A DNA stretch of 41,937 nt, taken from assembly GCA_934617135.1 (NCBI GenBank), contig CAKTUC010000004.1:1-41937 (forward strand), written 5' to 3'. Below are positions 34,997 to 41,937 of the stretch, piece after piece. The first letter of the stretch is position 1, and each line of letters starts with the position of its first letter. Below the pieces are notes generated by a model, which did not search any database, was not told the DNA's origin, and was given only the letters and a program-made list of their open reading frames with translations. The DNA comes from an uncultured Collinsella sp. GTDB lineage: Bacteria; Actinomycetota; Coriobacteriia; Coriobacteriales; Coriobacteriaceae. Both the position numbers and the translations under genes were made by a program.

Positions 34997-36103
34997 TCAA
35001 CGATTTTCCAGCACATTCGCAATATATTCGCTCGCATGACCATCACCGTAGGGGTTAGACGCATTGCTCATTGCCGCATATTCTGTTTCATCAGAAAGCA
35101 GGCGACTAAACTCGCGATAAATGACATCTTCCTTTGTTCCAACAAGTTTTAAAGTTCCGGCCTCTATGCCCTCAGGACGCTCAGTGGTGTCTCGCATGAC
35201 AAGAACGGGCTTGCCAAGACCAGGCGCTTCTTCCTGAATACCGCCAGAATCGGTAAGGATAAGATAACTTGCCGCCATGAAGTTATGAAAATCAAGCACT
35301 TCAAGCGGATCAATAATATGGAGTCTTTCAAAACCATCGAGCTCTTCGTGTGCGGCCTTACGCACAAGAGGATTCATATGAATCGGATAGATTGCCTTAG
35401 TATCTGGATGCTCTTCCATCACACGACGTATTGCGCGAAACATCCTATGCATGGGTTCGCCCAGATTCTCACGACGGTGTGCGGTAATTAGTATTAGACG
35501 AGATCCATTCGCCCAATCTAGTTCGGGATGAGAATATGTACCGCAGACAGTCGTTCTCAGGGCATCAATACCAGTATTACCTGTGACCCAAATATTTTGC
35601 GTCGACTTCCCTTCATCAATCAGATTCTGCTTACTCTTCTCCGTAGGCGCAAAGTAATATTCACTTATGATGTCAACTGCCTGTCGATTAAATTCCTCAG
35701 GCCAAGGACTATAGATATCATGCGTACGAAGACCAGCTTCTACATGTCCGATAGGAATCTGCAAGTAGAAACAAGCAAGCGCGGCAGCAAAACTAGTAGA
35801 AGTATCTCCGTGAACAAGCACGACATCAGGTTTTTCATTCTCAAGAATAACCTTAAGTCTCAATAAGACATCACTTGTCACATCAAAGAGAGTCTGTCCC
35901 GGTCTCATAATAGCAAGGTCATAATCAGGCTTGACATTGAAAACGCGCAGGACCTGATCAAGCATCTCACGATGCTGCCCCGTAACAACGACAGTAGTGT
36001 CAAATTTGTCGAAACGACGCTTAAGCTCATTGACAAGTGGGCACATCTTGATTGCCTCGGGACGCGTTCCAAAAACTAACAGAACCCTTTTCTTACGTAT
36101 CAT
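34997..36103 (-). CDS. wecB: UDP-GlcNAc 2-epimerase (non-hydrolysing)
   Basis: Interconverts UDP-GlcNAc and UDP-ManNAc in the cytoplasm, supplying ManNAc or ManNAcA for wall or capsule glycans. It is 368 residues, a normal length. FGTRPEAIKM (11-20), VVTGQHREM, VHGDTSTSFA, HVEAGLRT and ILITAHRRENLGEP are all present, and LTDSGGIQEEAP lies in the C-terminal half, so it looks catalytically complete. ATG 36103 directly follows the TAA of the acyltransferase gene, and GGGGAAA serves as its ribosome site, indicating coupling. No wecC (ManNAc dehydrogenase) is adjacent. Confidence 0.94.
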   Translation of the reverse strand: MIRKKRVLLVFGTRPEAIKMCPLVNELKRRFDKFDTTVVVTGQHREMLDQVLRVFNVKPDYDLAIMRPGQTLFDVTSDVLLRLKVILENEKPDVVLVHGDTSTSFAAALACFYLQIPIGHVEAGLRTHDIYSPWPEEFNRQAVDIISEYYFAPTEKSKQNLIDEGKSTQNIWVTGNTGIDALRTTVCGTYSHPELDWANGSRLILITAHRRENLGEPMHRMFRAIRRVMEEHPDTKAIYPIHMNPLVRKAAHEELDGFERLHIIDPLEVLDFHNFMAASYLILTDSGGIQEEAPGLGKPVLVMRDTTERPEGIEAGTLKLVGTKEDVIYREFSRLLSDETEYAAMSNASNPYGDGHASEYIANVLENR

Positions 36104-37252
36104 TTATTTCCCCTGTCTAGCTCGATCAATAGCAATGGCACCCAAATCAAACCGTGAATTAGTAGATAATTTACGCCACAAGTAAGAAAGAAATAAAGTA
36201 AGCAGCAGCGAAACTAGAAAACCAATCAGCCTCGGGGCATCAGAGAAACACATTTGTAAAACTATCCAGACATAACGAATTACGACGTCATGAATAAGAA
36301 ACGCATAAGGGCTCATCTCAGCTACCCATTGTAATGGCTTTATGCTCCATGCCTTTTCAACAACACCGGTTGCAGTGGAAAGCAGCCAAATCAAAAGCAT
36401 TGTGGAGGGAAGAAATAGCAGAGAGAACCTAAAGCTATCTAGACCAAGTATTGTGACTCGATAAGTATAGACATACATTGATGCGGCAACTAGAAGAAAG
36501 CAAAAGAGCAGGCAGGAAATCTGAAACCAACTCTCATGATGACTCGATTCTCGAGAGGCTCGATGCAAATACAGCCAACCTAAGATACCGCCTATTCCAA
36601 AGTCACAACATCTCACTGGCGGAAAATAGTATGTGAGCCATTTTATATATTCCGGATTAAAACCCGCTTTTAGTAAATAGGTAGAAACCAAAGAGAAAAA
36701 AACATGAACGATAATAAATATCATCAGCATTTTAAACGCCGATAAAACAGAATCAATATTCCTGAGAGCACTCAAAAATATAGGAAAAAAAAGATACGCA
36801 AGGGCTATGACACACATAAACCAGGAAGGTCCGTTTAATAAAGTATATAAAGATTCGTTTGGAATCCAAATTTGTAAAAGCGTTACATTTAGGCAAATAG
36901 CAACAAGCAACAACGCTAGGGAAATCCATCCGCGAAATAAATACACAAATGCAAACGGTAGCTTTGCAATCATCATAATTATATGGAGAGGGTATAGTTT
37001 CTTGAGTTTAGACCATACAAATGAAAAGCCGAATGTTGGCGTATTCGATTTTTGAAGATATCGATATGACATCAAAAAGCCCGACATCATAAGAAAAAGG
37101 GAAACACCCCAGGCCCCAAAACACCCAAAAGGACCAATCCCAGAATGCGAAAGAAAAATTGCAAGAAACGCAATCGCACGTAGACCCTGCAGTGCCCCAA
37201 TCCAACGCATCGGTTTGACCGTCTTGATCGGATTCGCAGTAAATGAATTCAC
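36104..37252 (-). CDS. Acyltransferase-3 family membrane O-acyltransferase
   Basis: A 382-residue protein with about 10 membrane helices of the acyltransferase-3 (OafA/NodX) family, which O-acetylates surface sugars. The opening LQGLRAIAFLAIFLSHSG carries the conserved R and catalytic H. The NGPSWFMCVIALAYLFFPIF block and a late FLIHDVVIRYVW are also characteristic. It has no fused SGNH domain. The start is GTG 37252, with AAGGAT 8 bases upstream. It sits between the flippase and wecB genes on the same strand, so it probably acetylates the locus's own glycan. Confidence 0.87.
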   Translation of the reverse strand: MNSFTANPIKTVKPMRWIGALQGLRAIAFLAIFLSHSGIGPFGCFGAWGVSLFLMMSGFLMSYRYLQKSNTPTFGFSFVWSKLKKLYPLHIIMMIAKLPFAFVYLFRGWISLALLLVAICLNVTLLQIWIPNESLYTLLNGPSWFMCVIALAYLFFPIFLSALRNIDSVLSAFKMLMIFIIVHVFFSLVSTYLLKAGFNPEYIKWLTYYFPPVRCCDFGIGGILGWLYLHRASRESSHHESWFQISCLLFCFLLVAASMYVYTYRVTILGLDSFRFSLLFLPSTMLLIWLLSTATGVVEKAWSIKPLQWVAEMSPYAFLIHDVVIRYVWIVLQMCFSDAPRLIGFLVSLLLTLFLSYLWRKLSTNSRFDLGAIAIDRARQGK

Positions 37253-37278
37253 GAAATAATCCTTAGCGCTTAGAAAAA

Positions 37279-38802
37279 CTAAATATTACGAATAAGTGGG
37301 CCCACAAATCTTCTAGCGAACTCTCTCTCATAGGCATCAAAGCAAAAATATACAGAAGCCACCGCATAAAGAAGTGAATAGATCAATCCTCCAGTAACCA
37401 GTGCTGACCAACCATGCCAATCAAAATAGGTCCAAATAGCATTAAACCCAAAAGAGGTAATTAGAAGAGGGACTAAAATTGATAGAATATTCTTCCAAAA
37501 CTGAAGAATGTCCATATCTAACTTTCTTGCATAATACCAGTTCATAATAAGGCCATTTCCTATGGCAATTGAAACAGCTGTTGATATGGCTGAACCTGTT
37601 ACTCCGAACAACCTGCATAGAAATATAGAAATAAATACGTTAATTACAGCAATTGCAGCATTCATGTAGCCTCGAAATTGGTATACATCCTTGACCTGCA
37701 TAATTGTAAGACCCAAATTTTGAATGATATCAACTGTGAATGGCACCATAACTATCATGGCAACCCAATAAGCATCAGCAAACTCGTGCCCCGCCCAGAG
37801 GGTAATAAAATCCTGACCAAAAATCGCAAAACCGCTGAGAACAAGAAATGCAACATAAAAGGAAATTCTTCCAACTTTGATGAAAAGCCGAGAAAGATCA
37901 GCGGCAGAATCAACCGAATGAAGCACAATATCAGTAACCTTTGGAAGAAATACAGTAGATATAGATGTTCCTAAAACCATGTAAACAGAGTAAATTTGTG
38001 CACCAATCGCAAATACAGCAATTAAGTCGGCACCATAAAAATATCCTAGAATTAGTTGGCCTGATTTCCAGAAAACTTGATCGGAAAAGGCAACCAATAT
38101 TACCGCCGAAGAAAACAGCAGCATCTCCTTAGCGAGCTTCCAATCCATCCCGTGAAAAGTGAACTTTGCCTTCAAAACATTAGATACGAATATGCGCTGG
38201 ATTAGAGCACAGAGAAGATTTGTAAGAAAAGTCATGCAAGTAACCAGCAACGCGGAAGGCCAGAGCCGCATGAACACGACCACGAGCAGGGGCTGAAGAA
38301 TTGCAGTAAGCAATTGAGACAGACGCAGAAAAACAAAATTCTCATGAGCGGTGATAACCGCAATACTAATGATGTTATTCATAACCACAACCATATCTGC
38401 GGCCAAAACAACAAACATTAATGACATTTCGTAGAGCTGAGCCGTGCTAAACGAATTCGAGTATGAATAGACGACAATTATCCCCACAAATAGTATTACA
38501 ACAACCGCAACGAACGAGATAATCCAAAACAGTCTTTTCGCAATTGCAAGAGTGTTTTCCATCAATTCAGAATCGTCCTGAAGATATGCCTTGCTATAGA
38601 ACTTAGTCACGCTCGAAGCAAGAACGGTATTGATTACCGTAAGATAAGCCATAATTGAGCCAACAAATTGGTATAGACCGTATTCGGCTTGGCCGATACC
38701 CCTTAATAAGATTGGAACATATAGCAACTGAACAAGAATCTGAACAATTGAATAGGCATAAGATATAATTACGCCTGCTTTTCTACTGGATTCAATCTTC
38801 AC
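37279..38802 (-). CDS. Wzx-like polysaccharide flippase
   Basis: A ~507-residue MOP-superfamily membrane protein with about 14 helices (first at GVIISYAYSIVQILVQLLYVP). It should flip undecaprenyl-linked repeat units to the outer face of the membrane. The GTG at 38802 has AAAGG 7 bases upstream; an in-frame ATG at 38823 has no ribosome site and adds seven residues. The gene lies 26 bp before the acyltransferase. A Wzx flippase alongside the ABC exporter at 21-23 kb means two distinct export routes are encoded within the window. Confidence 0.88.
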   Translation of the reverse strand: MKIESSRKAGVIISYAYSIVQILVQLLYVPILLRGIGQAEYGLYQFVGSIMAYLTVINTVLASSVTKFYSKAYLQDDSELMENTLAIAKRLFWIISFVAVVVILFVGIIVVYSYSNSFSTAQLYEMSLMFVVLAADMVVVMNNIISIAVITAHENFVFLRLSQLLTAILQPLLVVVFMRLWPSALLVTCMTFLTNLLCALIQRIFVSNVLKAKFTFHGMDWKLAKEMLLFSSAVILVAFSDQVFWKSGQLILGYFYGADLIAVFAIGAQIYSVYMVLGTSISTVFLPKVTDIVLHSVDSAADLSRLFIKVGRISFYVAFLVLSGFAIFGQDFITLWAGHEFADAYWVAMIVMVPFTVDIIQNLGLTIMQVKDVYQFRGYMNAAIAVINVFISIFLCRLFGVTGSAISTAVSIAIGNGLIMNWYYARKLDMDILQFWKNILSILVPLLITSFGFNAIWTYFDWHGWSALVTGGLIYSLLYAVASVYFCFDAYEREFARRFVGPLIRNI

Positions 38803-38864
38803 ACGGGAACCTTTCAAACTCATATTTGAGATACGTAAATCTGAATTAACAAAGAGGCATAGAA

Positions 38865-39728
38865 GTGAAACAGCTTTGTATTTTTACACCTACATATAAT
38901 AGAGAACATACCTTGAAGCGATTGTATGAAAGCTTGAAAAAACAAACTGACTCTCATTTTTATTGGCTTGTAGTCGATGATGGCTCGACGGATGGAACAC
39001 AGAGCTTATTTGATTCATTCGCAAAGGAATCAGCTATCGAAATCGAATATATAAAGGTAGCGAATGGCGGGAAACAACGAGCCTGCAATTTAGCTGCAGA
39101 AAAATGCAGCTCAGAACTGTTCATGTGTGTTGATTCCGACGATTATCTCACGCCTGATGCGGTCCACTTCATATTAACGGCGTGGAAAAATGCAGGTGAT
39201 GCCATTGGAATTGCTACGCCCAGGTCCGCTCGTAACAATCAATTTCCCAGTAACACCACTGCGAAGCTATCATCCCTCTACAGCCAATATGGTTATAAAG
39301 GGGAGACTTGCATTGCAACGTTAACGAGCGTTATCAGATCACATCCTTTTTTTATAGCCGAAGGAGAGAGCTTCATTCCTGAAGTATTTCAGTTTGATCA
39401 AATTGACCACGAGTATTGCCACCTGCTATGCAACCGGGAAATATGCAAAGGGGAATACTTAACAGACGGTTATACGGCCAACTATAAACGCTTATTGTTA
39501 AATAATCCACGAAGCTATGCCGTATATAAAAAGCAATGCATAGATTACAGTAACACCCTCATGCAGAGATTCAAGGAGACCATTCTTTATCTAATGTGGT
39601 CGAAGATTGCCGGAGACAGCATCCTTTATTCATTTAAAAAAGCAAAGTCCGTTGGCGCCATTTCTCCGGCAATACCATTTGCCGCAGTATTAGAACCTTT
39701 GTTTAAGAAATACATGAATAGAGCCTAA
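38865..39728 (+). CDS. GT2 glycosyltransferase
   Basis: A 287-residue GT-A enzyme. LCIFTPTYNREHTLKRLYES, VVDDGSTDGT, and the metal-binding MCVDSDDYLTPDAV (~85-98) are clear GT2 motifs. The C-terminal 110 residues are variable, as usual for acceptor-binding parts. The start is GTG 38865, with AGAGG 7 bases upstream. It is a single gene between divergent and convergent neighbours, closed by the hairpin at its stop codon. Donor and acceptor unknown. Confidence 0.88.
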   Translation: MKQLCIFTPTYNREHTLKRLYESLKKQTDSHFYWLVVDDGSTDGTQSLFDSFAKESAIEIEYIKVANGGKQRACNLAAEKCSSELFMCVDSDDYLTPDAVHFILTAWKNAGDAIGIATPRSARNNQFPSNTTAKLSSLYSQYGYKGETCIATLTSVIRSHPFFIAEGESFIPEVFQFDQIDHEYCHLLCNREICKGEYLTDGYTANYKRLLLNNPRSYAVYKKQCIDYSNTLMQRFKETILYLMWSKIAGDSILYSFKKAKSVGAISPAIPFAAVLEPLFKKYMNRA

Positions 39729-39747
39729 TCATTGATTAGGCTCTATT
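39717..39747. terminator. Bidirectional terminator
   Basis: AATAGAGCCTAATC (39717-39730) and GATTAGGCTCTATT (39734-39747) form a perfect 14-bp stem with a 3-base loop, overlapping the GT2 stop codon and placed between convergent genes. It reads A/T at both ends and so can serve both strands. Confidence 0.75.
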
Positions 39748-39762
39748 CTAAGACCATTCAAA

Positions 39763-40566
39763 TTAATTCCGGTTTGCAAAAAAGGCTTTCAATGCTGAAG
39801 TCAACGGCCTGAAGTCATTTGTTTTAAATCCATACTGGAGCCGTACTATTAATCCAGCCAGCATTGGGTTGACCCAAGAATGACGGGTGAGGAAACAACG
39901 CCTTTCTTTCAGCAAACCCCGCTCAACCTCATCGATCCAAGACCCGTTAAAATGATGTATGGTAACAGAATTTTCAGTAAGATGAATATCACCAGATTCA
40001 TGACTCTTGGGACAAAACCAATCGCTTGGGTACAGTGTGAATCCATCAACTGTCTGCATTGTATTATCAAGCTTTAGTCCGAGGGCCTTACAAGCTTTTG
40101 TAATCACTACAACATTTGTCGTTAGGTCGTATGATCCATCGCTTTTAATAAAAGAACGCACATCGTAATCATTCAATAGCTTCCGGAATAACGGGAATCC
40201 TTTTTCACAAGCCATAATTCCAGTTGGCACAGAAGCGTCCGATTCGAAACCTGAAAAAGCGCGGTTGGTCAAAAAAGGATCGAGAGACTTAAGGACCTCA
40301 ACGTCGGTATCCATATAGATACCGCCCTCATTAACGAGAATCCATAAGCGCGCGTAGTCACTTACAAACGCCCATTTCTTAGCTTCATATGCCTGTTTAA
40401 CATAATTGTTAGAAGATAAATCAAAATTTGATTCGTCCCATCGCTTTATCTCATAATCTGGGCAAAATTTCTTCCAAGACTCAATACACTCGATTGCCTC
40501 TTCGGGCAAATCTTTATTCCCAAACCAAATGTAGTGAATAACTTTTGGGATATGGTTCTCGTTCAA
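39763..40566 (-). CDS. GT32-like glycosyltransferase (OCH1/capsular type)
   Basis: A ~267-residue enzyme of the GT32 (OCH1, 'DxD sugar-binding') group. IPKVIHYIWFG near the start, CIESWKKFCPDYEIKRWDE, and the metal-binding GGIYMDTDVEVLKSLDPFL (~100-118) define the family. It adds a hexose or HexNAc to a surface glycan in the cytoplasm. I prefer TTG 40566 with GGAG 6 bases upstream; a TTG at 40584 is in frame but lacks a site. It follows the broken amidase gene by ~22 bp on the same strand. Confidence 0.87.
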   Translation of the reverse strand: MNENHIPKVIHYIWFGNKDLPEEAIECIESWKKFCPDYEIKRWDESNFDLSSNNYVKQAYEAKKWAFVSDYARLWILVNEGGIYMDTDVEVLKSLDPFLTNRAFSGFESDASVPTGIMACEKGFPLFRKLLNDYDVRSFIKSDGSYDLTTNVVVITKACKALGLKLDNTMQTVDGFTLYPSDWFCPKSHESGDIHLTENSVTIHHFNGSWIDEVERGLLKERRCFLTRHSWVNPMLAGLIVRLQYGFKTNDFRPLTSALKAFFANRN

Positions 40567-40588
40567 CTGAAACTCCAAACTCAATCGA

Positions 40589-41110
40589 CTATTTAATCAA
40601 AACAACGCTCTGGTTGTATTCGCTTTTATTTGCATTGTTAAAGCAGGGACCAATTAAATTACCCGGAAGAATCTGGTGCCACATCTTATTCTCATAAGGA
40701 GTATCGCCCCAGAAAAAGCCTATATGACAATCGATTGCCCCATTCGTCTTAAAGAAAAGAACATCGCCTTTCTGCGCATAGCCGCTATTTAGCATGTCTC
40801 GAACAGTTCTAAACTCATACATTTTGCAGCCAGAGTCACAAGCATAACCATACCAACGCCAGGCATTAATATAGCCTCCCCCACCAGGCCCGCCGGCCCA
40901 TGGCGAATGTGCGTTATTCCTGCCTATCGCTGCAACATCCCCGCCAACAGCAGCATAAGCATGAGCAACAAATCCGGTGCAGTTCATACCCGTATAGCCA
41001 TCCCATCTTGGACTTCCGTTGGGGTAAAGACATGTGTCATATGAGAAGCCGCCGGAATAACGCGTGCCCAGATAATAAGAAACATACTGATGCGGTGTAA
41101 GATGACAAGC
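40589..41110 (-). pseudogene. CHAP/NlpC-P60-like wall amidase, 5'-truncated
   Basis: A peptidoglycan amidase/endopeptidase-like reading frame of ~170 codons. The conserved N-terminal region of the fold (TPHQYVSYYLGTRYSGGF, then SPRWDGYTGMNCTGFVAHAY with the catalytic Cys) is translated from about 41100. Only a TAA at 41111-41113 precedes it, and there is no usable ATG, GTG or TTG before the ATG at 40987. That ATG starts just three residues before the catalytic Cys and would delete part of the fold. The downstream His (DCHIGFF) is present. No signal peptide or wall-binding domain remains in frame. I read it as a decayed gene, though a non-canonical start is possible. Confidence 0.6.
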
Positions 41111-41208
41111 TTACGACACACTGTCTTCATCAGAATCGGGCATCCTTACAAACGAACGTGTATAACTGAAATTTAAAGACAACTAACACTAAAGAAAAAT
41201 GGCTTTAG

Positions 41209-41937
41209 CTACACTAATCTATTGATAATTGCTGCAATTCTCTGTCCATAACCATCCCCAGGAACAGCCCATAAACCATTGAGGTCCTCTAGGCACGGCG
41301 CGATTCCCAAATAGCTCCGCTCAACAAGTATTTGATACCGAGGATCAACGCAGACATTGTTCAGGGGCATACGAGTCGCATAGCCTTTTAAATGTTGAGA
41401 TTGAGCAAGAAGACCTTGATATACGTTATCAAACCTTGCTCCGCCGACCTGAGGGCCGGTAGCTCCTAAACCAGCGAAATTGCATTGATCCACAGAAACC
41501 GAACCTCCAAATTGAAGCCATCCAGTTTCCAACATCGCTTGGGCGAATACAACCTCGGGCCTTACTCCCTCAGAAGATGCAGCCAAAACTACCTGATTGC
41601 AAAACTCAGTAATGCTAGAAGCGCCTTTCGACGCATATACTTCAGAGGGATACGCATGCCCGGTAGACACATACAAACGAACCATCGATTCGGCAGACGT
41701 CGAAAGCGCCCCCATAATCGGTGTACCCTCGACCGTCACCTTGCGGGTGAGGTGCTTGGCCTGCCCGCCGTCGATGACGTCGAGGTAGAGGGTGTACTCA
41801 CCGGGCTCGGAGGGGGTCCACTCGCAGGAGGCGGAGGAGGTGGAGCCGCCGCCGACGGTGCCCCACTTGGCCCAGCCGCCCTTCTCCCAGACGAACTTGT
41901 ACTTGAGGCCCTCGGTGTCGCCGGAGACCCTGGCCTG
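41209..41937 (-). CDS. Surface glucosaminidase with upstream beta-sandwich repeat (cut by window edge)
   Basis: The frame is open from the right edge to 41209 (242 codons seen). The first ~65 residues (41740-41937) look like one Ig-like/triple-tyrosine-type repeat (YKFVWEKGGWAKWGT; GEYTLYLDVIDGG; RKVTVEG). The rest is an endo-beta-N-acetylglucosaminidase domain: VVFAQAMLETGWLQFGGSV with the catalytic Glu, CNFAGLGATG, and VYQGLLAQSQHLKGYA. It should cleave peptidoglycan glycan strands outside the cell. The signal peptide and further repeats would lie beyond the window. The repeat is very GC-rich with C/G-ending codons while the enzyme part is not, so the gene is mosaic. The stop is 98 bp before the broken amidase. 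Confidence 0.85.
   Translation of the reverse strand, partial: QARVSGDTEGLKYKFVWEKGGWAKWGTVGGGSTSSASCEWTPSEPGEYTLYLDVIDGGQAKHLTRKVTVEGTPIMGALSTSAESMVRLYVSTGHAYPSEVYASKGASSITEFCNQVVLAASSEGVRPEVVFAQAMLETGWLQFGGSVSVDQCNFAGLGATGPQVGGARFDNVYQGLLAQSQHLKGYATRMPLNNVCVDPRYQILVERSYLGIAPCLEDLNGLWAVPGDGYGQRIAAIINRLV

Noticed and set aside
40984..41130. Small minus-strand frame starting MKTVCRKLVILHRISMF, looking like a signal peptide
   Set aside because: It is out of frame with the amidase homology that covers the same bases, and its hydrophobic stretch is a by-product of that frame; it could matter only if a frameshift restored the amidase, for which I see no direct evidence.

Overview
The window looks like chromosomal DNA of a Collinsella-type actinobacterium (class Coriobacteriia). 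That reading rests on the GC-rich housekeeping genes, the monoderm version of a Pel polysaccharide locus, the lic (phosphocholine) genes and the wall-hydrolase architecture at the right edge. It is inference from gene content; no marker gene fixes the species. The left ~24 kb is GC-rich, while most of 24.2-41.7 kb is clearly AT-richer, as is common for a horizontally shuffled surface-glycan locus.

Region 1 (1-7.55 kb). The 5' part of guaB leaves the left edge. It is followed by a small ModE-like winged-helix protein, a long imperfect palindromic element, a short and probably degenerate Cys/Met-type PLP protein, and a sugar-utilisation operon on the minus strand (LacI regulator, PTS EIIBC, ChbG/YdjC-like deacetylase, GH32 beta-fructosidase). 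Two near-identical 14-bp LacI-type operators, 21 bp apart, lie in front of the PTS gene.

Region 2 (7.56-18.7 kb). One tightly coupled minus-strand operon of eight genes encodes PelD, PelE, PelA (deacetylase only), PelF and PelG, then a CotH-kinase-like Tat lipoprotein, a VTC-domain protein and a DUF4956 membrane protein. There is no PelB or PelC, as expected for a cell without an outer membrane. PelD keeps an RxxD inhibitory-site motif in front of a degenerate GGDEF, so control by cyclic-di-GMP is predicted.

Region 3 (18.7-25.3 kb). A fused winged-helix/LicC/LicA protein is bracketed by two 43-45 bp near-direct repeats. Then come tRNA-Arg(UCU), a two-gene polysaccharide ABC exporter, a membrane GT2 and a LicD protein. 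Together they predict activation of phosphocholine and its transfer to a surface polymer.

Region 4 (25.3-41.9 kb). This is a glycan-assembly locus: seven further glycosyltransferase-type proteins, DUF6541 and DUF2304 membrane proteins, dTDP-glucose 4,6-dehydratase (an isolated GC-rich gene), UDP-GlcNAc 2-epimerase, an acyltransferase-3 and a Wzx-like flippase. It ends with a broken CHAP/NlpC-type amidase and a mosaic glucosaminidase that runs off the right edge. No clear Wzy polymerase or priming phosphoglycosyltransferase is visible.

The strongest candidate for an under-described system is the Pel machinery co-transcribed with the CotH/VTC/DUF4956 trio. The phosphocholine pathway with its fused regulator-synthetase is second.
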